Positions 11,429 to 21,338 of a stretch of 64,000 bases of DNA are shown one piece after another. The DNA lies in the NCBI GenBank assembly GCA_935421135.1, contig OW285189.1, positions 7,089,072 to 7,153,071 of the forward strand, written 5' to 3'. The notes beneath the pieces were generated by a model. That model searched no databases and had not been told where the DNA came from. It saw only the letters and a list, made by a program, of their open reading frames with translations. Within the stretch, counting starts at the first letter, position 1; each line of letters opens with the position of its first letter. This DNA is from Bugulina stolonifera. Taxonomy: Eukaryota > Bryozoa > Gymnolaemata > Cheilostomatida > Bugulidae. A program made the translations under genes and the position numbers.

Positions 11429-14400
11429 TGGACCTTCGGGTCTTCTTCAGCTCTACCTTCACATTATCTGTCTGTGACTGCACTATCTCCATTTTCCCTG
11501 TTACCTCTAGCTTCTTGTCCTCCACCTCTGTTTCCATGTTCCCAGCCTCATTCTGCACTGTCTCCATCTTTGTTACCTCACACAGTTCTGTAGTCCTATG
11601 TTCTACCTCCATCTCTACAACATCGTTAAAATAAACATTTGCCAAGATTGAATCATATCTACATGCGTTAATGAACCCAATAAATCCAATCCTCTCGAAT
11701 TGCTTCTCAGTACCTGAGCATTCCATGATTAGGCCAATCTTTAGATCTTCTGCCCTTTCCACGCACTCTTCCCAGTCCTCCTGGAGGGTTTTGTCTTGGG
11801 AAGCAATGCTGATTGATCTAGATGTACATGGTAAAACAATAGTTATAATGGTATTAGTTCTTAACTTTCAGGTGTGAAGTGATATTCCATTTTGCAGAGG
11901 AGTTGCTAAGATGGCAGCAATTGCACCCCAAATAAACATGGAGTCTACAAGTAAGACCTAGATTGCTTTACGTCTTATCATTTTAGCTAAGTAATACTTA
12001 CCTAAAACTCATCAGCTTCATTGTTTTCCCACTATTTTTGCCATCATTGTTGCCATCAAAAAACATCAACCCATTGTCCGGTGTTACTTCGTACCAAGCA
12101 CCTTCGCCATGTTTCAGGTAGTCAGAGATTCTCTTCATAGTATTCAAGGCAGCAGCCTGTCACAGAATAATCTTGTTATTGTGGTTAAAAAGCCTGAATC
12201 AGTTGAAGCTTGGAATTTTTCTTTTTCTAACAGAATTCTTAAATCTTTAACAATGTAGAAAAAATATAAAATTTTCCTTAAAGTGTCATATTATTTACTA
12301 TAATAGGCCTACAAAATCTTTAGCCAAGTTTGTTTAAGTCCCAAAGTTATTTCAGCGTAGGAAACAAGCTTAGCTAAGCTGTAGGTTTACTCAGATTTAA
12401 ACCCCATTTACGTATGAAACTACAACTGACTCCTATATATTGTAGTAAGCACACCTGTAAGGTAAAGTAGCCAGCCTCCCATAGCTTGTTAAAAAATCTT
12501 TTGATTAAGCACCTACTTACCAATTAGGCCCCATGTTATAGCAAACCATGTATCTTATTTATAGCTGTTTAAACCAACAATTATTACAATCATGTATATA
12601 AATCTGCTTTTATGGTCTAGTGCTGAAGTTTGTGCCAAAATTCATTCATATAGATATCACTAGAATTGCATTAAATGTGGACTGTACTGGAATTTTGAGG
12701 TTATAAGCCGAATACACCATTGGAAAGCCTAGTTAGCACAATAGCCTATACATGTCATCATGAGTCTCAGCTCTGTTGGAGCTAGTGAATTACATCATTG
12801 CATGAAGTGAATGCCAGACCATGCATTATGTTATCATAAACAGAAAATTTTAGTTCCAGCTTTTTTCCTTGAACTAAGAATATCACACTAAAATGGGTAT
12901 ATGAAACGAATGCTAGTTAATATTATTAAAAATGCACAATTTGTTGCAAAAAATTATGAAATGACTTTTGAGTTGCAATTTGATTGGTCACTATAATACA
13001 AGCTACTTGTTTATCTCATGAATAACATGCCTACTTACTAGACTGGTGTGTGGAACCTGTAGCATGCAATATTATAATTGCTCATGTATGTTTTATTGAA
13101 TGAACACTATATTCCTGGGGTTACTGTTTTGCAGTTTAGCATCTACTATCTACTACTAAAACAGTTTAGATATGTTTGTAGAGGTATCAAGTAGTATTAC
13201 ATAGTGAATTTGGTGAAACATATTCTGAGATTTTCAGTACATTCCACTTAATTGGCCTTTAGGGCTCATTTGATCAGTTTTTTGACACAGACTCGCCTGT
13301 GAAAAGATTACCTTGTGCCTTTTCAGGAAGTTTCCTGTTAGAATAGTCCTCCCACTGAGCATTTCCATGGCTGCAGTGGAAACTGCTGACTTTGTCTCGG
13401 CGTGGCTCTTAGACTGGTGTTGGTGGCTCATGTGTGTCCTGGTCAAAATATTTTTTAGTACATTGCCAGTATTGTTATTGTTCATTTTCCTGTAAAAGAT
13501 TTGTGGATGCAAAGCATCAGAACTATACAAAAATGGTTTGTAGTCTTTGTAGTTGACTCTGAGCGAGGCTTGGTGTATAAAATACGAAACCCTAGTTTAT
13601 CCTTACAGCTACCTACCGCAGGTCGTTGAACATACGTTCAGCTGCCTCTGCTACAACTGTCCTCAAAGATGTCATTCTGTACATATCGGCTAAGTGGCTG
13701 GTGCTTGAGTGAAATGGTACTCCAAATAACAGACGGTGCCTCCGATGGCCACTGAATAGGTCTGTATAAATGCAGGCAAACTTCAGCGCCATCAGGTAGC
13801 ACCGTAGAACATCGCGTGGTGACCTGTTGTCCTCTAGCTGGTATGCTAGCCGCTGAAGCTCGGATAGAGCATATAGCATACCAGCTCTCTCTGCACTGCC
13901 TGTTAATATACATGTATAAAGCAATGTAGTTCAGCAGTCATTATTGCTGTTCTATTGAAGGTAGTGTGGAAGAATGGAAAATTCAAATCCAGATGGTGTC
14001 TTTTATTTGTAGATGAGAACCATCAAGCTCAAGAAGAAAACTGGACTAATTAGATATTTTATATTATTCACCTGTTTTCCTGGAATCTGCTATTCTCCAT
14101 CAGATAGTTAGTCAAGTTGACTAGATGGAGCCTCCAGTCACACCCCCTGTTGTATGTCTTTTCTCCTGGGAAAACCAATGAGTGTGGTACAGTGGTTGGT
14201 ATCAATATCTAAGGTTAGTGGTTGTACAAAGATGTAGGTTAAACAGATGTGTTGCATTGATTGTTAGTCTTTGACTGCAAGCTATGCTGCTGTGATGAAC
14301 TGGCATGTCTACTACTATTCTACTACTGACTAATAGGACGTACACTAATAGGTTAGCTAGTAGTTGTACTATAATGTGGGTTAAACAGATGTCTTGCATA

Positions 14401-17400
14401 GGTTGTTAGTCTTTGGCCACAGAAAGCATTAATGTAAAGCCTGTAATATGATAGTTCACAAGTTGGTAGTGGATGGTAATATAATATTATTGTACCAGTT
14501 AGAAGAGCGCAAAAGTCTGTAATGTCTGTTCTTAAATTCTCTTCTTCCACTTGAGCTGGTAAGTGATCGAATATGACTGAGATGACATTTTTGAAGTCAT
14601 GAAGTGGTTCTGTTAACGAAATTTCATAACTTTCTAGTGACGCTTCAACTATGGTCATCCCAGTTGTCAGCAAAGCTGGTAATCTCTTGACTCCTGCAAT
14701 CAATGAGATTCCATTGTTTTCACATGCATGTACATGCATAAATTCACAACACTAGGCATACTGACCTTCAAAATTCCAATCAATACCACATTTTGGCCAC
14801 TTATTATCAATATAAAAGAACATTAGGTTGGGAATTTCAATGTAATCATCTATAGGTAATTGTGGAAGATACTGCTAAACACTACATGGTTACTATAATT
14901 AAGGTAATGCTAAGCACTATCTGGTACTAAATGGTTGTCTTACCCTTCATCTCCTTATGCAACAACTTTTGGAGTTCCTCCAATTTCAATTCCTTACTCC
15001 ATATATCCATTCCTCTGCTCATCAGCACCTCCTCTATATCTGCTTTCTAAATGAAATCATGTTAAACTAAAGTTCAAGATTGCAAACTTCATGATATGTT
15101 GGAACCTCATTGCTTGATAGTGCTAAATTGGCCAACTGTATCATAGTCTACAAACCTTTAACTTGTCATAGACAAAATTTGAGGGCTTCTTCCCAAATAA
15201 TATCACTCTGTCATCCAAACTCCTTAAATCGGGCCTTTTCATGCTAGTGGCCGTACTGGTAAAAGCACCAGCGCTCATCCCACATGGGCACGGGTAGTTG
15301 CCTCCACCAGCTTGGCCAGCCTCAAACTCTCTGGCAGGGAGATCACCTAAAATTTTATTAAAATATGTTTGACTAATTAAAATATGTGCTGTTTTGCTAC
15401 AGCTGAAGTATGCAATTTTATATTTAGGCTTGCAACTAAAATAAACCAGTCATTATACCTGTAACACTGGGCTGTATGTTGTAGGATTACCTGTATAGAA
15501 CCTTGCAATAGCTTGGTAGTGTCTTCTACCGGGATGTATAGGAATCCTACATTGTTGGATCTCCGCTACCCTATCAGCTGTATATAGGAGCTGATCGTGA
15601 ATCTTTGATGTAAACCTGGCTACTATATGTAGGTATGGAGCCTCTACTATGCTTTGAACATCAAAAGTGCAAGTTGTTTCATAGGCCTGCATAAAAACAG
15701 TTAAATTTAGACTTGCATGTAAATGTATTATTGTTAGGCGGCTTTATTTTGTATAAACTATATCTAACTTGTCTACTATGGGTGATGGGTAGAAAGTCAG
15801 ACTCTGTTACAACTAACCTTGTCCCCTCTCATATCTTATTTCCCTCCCCCCCCCCCCCCCAAGCTTAAATGGGCTACTCAACAGTGTGAGACCTGCTATA
15901 GTGTCAGCTTACCCTTTCTCTGCGGATGTTAGGTACATTGCTGGGTTATAGCCAAACCAAACAGCAATTAGATAATAGGAATGCCCTACAGAGAAATAGT
16001 ACATCTGTTTAATAGTTATTATGCTGCAGAAGTAGGAAACAATGATTGTCAATAGCAGTTCTCATACTTGGCAAAATATCAAACTTTTAGATTCTAGTAG
16101 GCTAGATATAGGCTTACATCTGATGCAGGGCCTACAAGATAATTACCTCCAATGTCACTGTGGTCATGCCAAAATACCATGTGGTCAGTTGTATCACCAT
16201 CCAGCACTTTCTCTCTTAGTCTGAAGAGAGAACCCCTCTGTGTGAAACTTTCTATAAATTAAAGTGCAAGATATTGTGAAACATGTGATGCTGGACTAAT
16301 TATATTATTTTAATATTGTAGGTTGCTAGAATTACTAATAGTGTTTACGAGTGTGTCTGCTACTAGCCACCTACCATTACGTTTTCCTAGTATCTCCTGA
16401 CAGCTCTTCATAGTCGAAGTTTCGACTTCTGTTCTTCTTAATAGTCCTCTGGCTGCCATATTTTTAAGGTGTGCTTTGCGGATGTTGAGCAAGCTAATAA
16501 CCCGGCCTGTCACCACTCGGTTCACAGCTGCCCCATTTCTGTACACCACCAGGCTAGTGGGACAAATCGCCCTCCCAATGTCAATGGCGCCCTTGATTAT
16601 CAGCTCATCTCTGTATTTAGCTAAAGTTAAAAGGTTAGACATATTAAAGGCAGCAATAGAGAGCTTCTGCCAATGCTTATAGTATAGCTATTTTTCAATG
16701 TTTCAGGACTGTGCTGTGAGAAAATTCAATAACTATGCAAAACAAGGATGGACTCTATGGAGTAAAATGAGGTAGATCTAGCAAGCTGATATTGCTCTTC
16801 CTGCTCTATAGTAAGTAAGCAACTCACCAAGTTCTAATGCGCTTGTAGGTTTTGGCACAGTTAGTCCACAAGACAGTTTCTGCCACAAAGTTCGAGGACC
16901 ATATTTTTTTCGTGTGAAGGAAAACCCTTCTTCTATCGCTATCTTTTGGACAACCTAACAAAATAATAAATTGTATAAAACTGTTAAAAAATGGTAGACT
17001 GTATTACAAACATGCATCATGGATTAAGGTTGTGCAAAATGTAGGAAGTAGCCCAGCTTTTGAACGCCTATGTTATTCATGCGTACATAAACTTCATACT
17101 TTAAAAAATGCTTGTGCACGTTTAAATATCTATCGACATAACGAATTAAGATTGTGGTATGCGTCCCCTATACTATTTTCAATTCCATTCACCAAGAATT
17201 ATTGCTAGTCAGCTGAATTCTATAAAATCAATGAGATAGGTTGTCCACAGACTCACAGCATCAGTATAAAGTAGGCTGAGGTATGCAAACAAGAACTTAC
17301 TTGACTAAGATTGTACACAGGTTTAGTTGATCCTTTTTTTGTCACTCCTGCTTTTCTTCCAAGCACTCTCCATTTCCCTCTCATCTTTTCCCCAACATTT

Positions 17401-20400
17401 CTAGAGTTATCTGAATGGTTTCGCAACTCCTTCCTGATGAGGTCTCTGTCGTATGAGTATAATTGAAGTCGACCAACATGTGACTTTGGTTTCGATAGCA
17501 CATGCTTGCCGTATTGCCGCTTACGCAATAGGTCCCATTTTCTGAGTGAAATGTTCAAAGAGAAGATGGCGTTCAGATTGCGATCTTTCTGACAATGCTT
17601 GAGTTCAGCATGAGCATCTTTAAGGATCGACCTCTTCTGTTTCAGACTAATCTTCACTGGCTTCACCATCTTCAAGTAACTTTTAGGTATTTGGGTGAAT
17701 TTGTGAACAGTGGATTGTTGTTGGGTGCAATCTTGAACAACATTAGATACGGAGCCTCGAGCAGATTGGTTAGATGACCGAGTGTGTGCTCTGGTGGAAA
17801 AATGTGGGTTAGCACCTACAATGAATTACTATAAGTTAGTTCATGATTTTGGCTCTGCATGTGCATTCACAGATACTTTAGGTAGCTAACCATAGATATA
17901 TTTTTTAACTTGGTATCCATGGTTCTCACTCCCAATAAACAGTCTGCATGCTGGCTAGATGCCAACTGTTTGTGCAAGCACGCTATTAATAGTTCATTGT
18001 GTAGTGCCATCAAGGGTATGTAGTCTCGAACCTTTGGTAAGTAAAGTATAGAAATGGTCACTCATACATGTACATGTACATTCAGGGCTTGAAGTGTAAA
18101 ATTTTTTTTAGAGGAACGCATCAACATTATTTTTACAGGAACGCATCAACATTACGTTTACAGGAACGCATCAACATTACATGACTTTCACTATCAAACA
18201 GGAAGTCCGCTTATATCTGGCTAAATTCAAAGAAGTAGCACATCGATAAGATGTTTTTACAATAAATATTTTTACCAACTCCTGTTCTCTGTGTGTAAAC
18301 AAGCATTTAATAAATATAATAGTTATATCTACATTTCTGTTTAGAAGAGTGGTATTGAGCCAGTGTTGGAAGGTGCTTGCAGAAAATGTTTGAGAAGTTT
18401 AGATTTGTCTCCCTTGTTTTCTTGTCAATATTCAAAATGTAATGTATTTTTGAGTAAACAATCAAGGGTATGTAGTCTCGAACCTTTGGTAAGTAAAGTA
18501 AGTGGTACTTTGGATCTTCGAATATAAAAATGTTTGCCATACATATTGCCACCTAATTTTTATGTGTTAATGTGTAGGAGATATTAATATTAAAATGAAA
18601 AATACTTTAGACACCCATTAATGACCCTATTCAATTGAGTAAGTTAGCGACCTATCAACGTTTCGAGCGAGGGCGGTCTGACTGGCTGTAGTTAGTAAGG
18701 GACCTATACCTTTCCTAAAACAACTAGTAGACTAGCTAATGTACTGAAAATGCAACCGGAACACGTTCCTGTAAGAATAGCTCTAATAAATTTTTACCAG
18801 AACGGCGTTCCGGTGCGTTCCGGTACACTTTAAGCCCTGTGTACATTATACACATGGTTAGTAGCGTATGGTTGCTGTAGTGTATTTTTGGGAATATTTT
18901 AGCAGTAAATGCTGCCAGGTGGTGATGTCCAAATTATTAAATGTACTGACATGGTAGGGATACTTTTACTGGATTCTATGCAGTGCAATTGGGAATCATT
19001 GTGCAGCAGGTTAGGTAATTACGAAACGCTGCCCTTAGTTGATGCTTCAATATTGTATTAGTTTAACTGGCTGGTAATTATTACACATTATGTGGTACAG
19101 AAACAGTTAAAACACTGTTCTTGATGATACATGTGTAATACATGTATATAATATGATATGTCATTACCATAGGTATAAAATTCAAGTTACAAGGAATTAA
19201 TAGAATATTTCGCACAATTATTAACCCGCAAGCTGTCTAATAATGTTGCACTTTACTATACATATTATGAAATTGTATTAGTTAATTGTAACTGTATGCT
19301 ATGTGTTTACCTCTAGCTGGTGTGATACCGCTCAGCCTGGACCTGGAAGTGGCACCTCCTGAGGATTGGGCAGTGATACCAGTATAGGTAAATGAGGTGT
19401 CATCTATAGGGACAGGCAGAGAGCTGTGAGCGGAGGGAGTACCATCAAGTGTATGTGGTCTCGAACCTTCGGTAAGTAAAGTATAGGAATGGTCACACAT
19501 ACATGTACATTGTAAACATGGTTAGTAGCGTATGGTTGCTGTAGTGTACAAAGTATTTTTGGGAATATTTTAGCAGTAAATGCTGCCAGGTGGTGATGTC
19601 CAAGTTATTAAATGTACTGACATGGTTGGGATACTTTTACTGGATTCTATGCAGTACAACTGGGAATCATTGTGCAGCAGGTTAGCTAATTACGCGACAC
19701 TGGCCTTAGTTGATGCTTCAATATTGTATTAGTTTAGCTGGCTGGTGATTATTACACATTATGTGGTACAGAAACAGTTAACACACTGTTCTTAATTATA
19801 CATGTGTAATACAAGTATAGAAATGAGTAAAGTATAGAAATGGTCACTCATACATGTACATAGTAGGCATGGTTAGTAGTGCGTGGTCGCTGTAGTGTAT
19901 TGTAATGCAGCCTGTCTAGTAAATAATAATTCTGCATTTCTCCAGGTGGTCTGAATCAATGCATCTGCCTTGGAGGTACTTACCAATGCATTCCTTCTGA
20001 ACAGGATCCACAAATGATATGTGCTGCTTTCTCAGGCGAAATTCTGGAATTAAAGCACAAGCAGCACAGTGGGCTATGCTGTGCCCATCTCTTTTGTTCT
20101 TTGAGCATTGGACCCATTTAGAGCTGGCAAATCTCTTGACGAAGCTGACATACCCTTTCTCTCGGCCTTTATAATTAGTTCTGTGAATAAATTACCAGTA
20201 GCTTATGTAATGTTTATTCAGAATGCTTAATCTGTTGTATTATCTTGAGAGTACTGTTATAAATGATTACTTGAAGACATTCTGTTTCATTCTACATAAT
20301 CCATAATGTGACAGTCAATTTGCAATTTCAATACTTTTCTGGAAAAGAATAGCTTCTAGAAAAAGAATGTTCCTAGCCTGATAGTGCAATGAGAATGTAT

Positions 20401-20914
20401 ATTTGTTTAAGTTTCATAAGTACGTTGTAGGTGATTGGCTGTGTTCTAATATTTTATTAATATTATTAGGTACTATTTTATAAATAATTGTCTAGCAGCT
20501 CTATTTTGTCTTCTCTTACTACCTACATATGTCCATCATTCTTTTGTCCCTCTTTTGTTTGTTTTATGGCTTTGAATCTCTTCATGTATCGTGAATGTGT
20601 ATTCTAATCTTAACTACTCAAAAACTGTATATCAGGATGTATACTAACACATAGTCTTTTCTAACAAATAAGTCTCATTTGATGTAATGTTACTGCTACA
20701 GTATCAGTAGAGTATGAACTTACTTGTTCAAAAATGCTTTCTTTAGCCTTCGGATGTTGGTCAATTTGTTCTTTGGAAACAACATGATCTTGTTGTTTTG
20801 ACTTTCTTTGTTGAATTCCCCCACAGATTTGTTCTCAGCAAAAAGTGCAACCAGGGCATACCCACAGAAGGGCACGGCAGTGTTGTTGACAGCTTTCTCC
20901 ATCTCTGGATACAT
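11421..20914 (-). CDS. Large uncharacterised 15-exon gene, probably transposon-derived family (about 1074 aa)
   Basis: Exons (minus): 20914-20724, 20180-19984, 19466-19311, 17815-17301, 16954-16828, 16620-16381, 15985-15913, 15711-15491, 15346-15156, 15046-14944, 14693-14496, 13899-13617, 13489-13312, 12156-12002, 11817-11421. All 14 junctions have GT-AG sites and matching phase; the coding sum is 3225 nt, open throughout. The ATG at 20914 follows an in-frame stop. Visible features: a Cys/His cluster near residues 95-125 (HSIAHCAACAL); a basic stretch around 200-350; a GGNYPCPCG zinc-ribbon-like motif near 585; a SAP-like helical hairpin near 637-671; RLPALL then EPLHDFKN (about 675-705); and a block LLFGVPFHSSTSHL...EAAERMFN near 800-830. 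From memory these blocks recur in a multi-copy family of large unnamed proteins in sponges, cnidarians and molluscs. A transposase-like origin is my inference; no catalytic triad is assigned. Confidence 0.75.
12157..13311. other. Intron 13 of the 15-exon gene
   Basis: A 1.15-kb AT-rich intron between exons 13489-13312 and 12156-12002. No repeat or nested gene seen. Confidence 0.5.
15845..15863. repeat. Poly(C) run
   Basis: An uninterrupted homopolymer of about 18 C (poly-G on the gene's sense strand) within intron 7 of the 15-exon gene. Length is likely to vary and to be error-prone in sequencing. Confidence 0.9.
17885..18031. repeat. Intron 3 repeat block, partner of 11118-11266
   Basis: Same-orientation copy of the block at 11118-11266. 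Its right edge includes a duplicate of the exon-3 acceptor region (CTCGAACCTTTGGTAAGT on the plus strand). Read on the minus strand in exon-3 phase it meets a stop, so it is not an exon. Confidence 0.85.
18083..18839. mobile_element. hAT-like non-autonomous element with 8-bp TSD
   Basis: Ends are CAGGGCTTGAAGTGTA and its inverted counterpart TACACTTTAAGCCCTG (one mismatch). The 8-bp duplication TGTACATT lies at 18075-18082 and 18840-18847; this length is the hAT signature. Subterminal AGGAACGCATCAACATTA occurs three times in tandem (18113-18180), with related GTTCCGGTGCGTTCCGG near the other end. There is no transposase. The related intronic unit at 19497 lacks the element, so it inserted after that local duplication. 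It sits in intron 3 of the 15-exon gene. Confidence 0.88.
18840..19145. repeat. Local tandem duplication unit 1 in intron 3
   Basis: About 300 bp beginning near ACATGGTTAGTAGCGTATGG is repeated with few changes at 19512-19810. The unit originally included 18009-18082, now split off by the hAT-like insertion. Confidence 0.9.
19163..19307. repeat. Intron 3 repeat block adjoining the exon 3 donor; partner of 11285-11428
   Basis: The block begins 3 bp after the exon 3 donor on the minus strand and is copied at the 3' end of the same gene, where it supplies the stop codon region. Confidence 0.85.
19443..19815. repeat. Local tandem duplication unit 2 (overlaps exon 3 boundary)
   Basis: Counterpart of 18009-18082 plus 18840-19145. 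Its left end covers the 5' end of exon 3 (19466) and its acceptor, so the duplication copied a functional 3' splice site into intron 3. A shorter third partial unit lies at about 19830-19910. Confidence 0.85.
20181..20723. other. Intron 1 of the 15-exon gene
   Basis: AT-rich intron between the first two exons; nothing else recognised. Confidence 0.5.
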
Positions 20915-21338
20915 AATGGTCGTTCTACTGCTGCTCTCACCTTATTTATAGTACTCCCATGGGCGGGAATTATTACGGCGTTGTCTGCTGCACGCCGTGG
21001 TACCATCTCTATTGGGAGTTGTTGTCTCAATGTTAGGAAATGGTTTTTTTGTATTAACTGGGTTATGAACTTGAGTCGTGAGCTCCACAGCAAGCAACAG
21101 ATGTGGTGCAATATGAGTAACATTTCTGTTCAGTTTCAAAGCTGTTCATGGGACCATTCTCCTGTTATCTGCCGAAGCCAAGCCCAGCGCGCAGTTTACA
21201 CGCTATCAGGCTATAGTGATAGTCAAGGGCTAATTACGGACAACTTCAAATTTTGCGATTTCGTCCGTACCTTTATTGCATTGAGTAGAATACATGATAG
21301 TATAGTTGTAACATTACACTGTAAGACACAAACCTTAC
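20915..21338. other. Upstream/5' UTR of the 15-exon gene and intron of the secreted-protein gene
   Basis: Contains in-frame stops upstream of the ATG at 20914 and probably its promoter. A 202-codon plus-strand frame here is antisense to supported exons and is not called. Confidence 0.4.

Noticed and set aside
17867..18061. Minus-strand open frame resembling exon 3 (PKVRDYIPL...)
   Set aside because: Derived from the repeated acceptor region; in the exon phase it hits a stop, and the gene is in phase without it.
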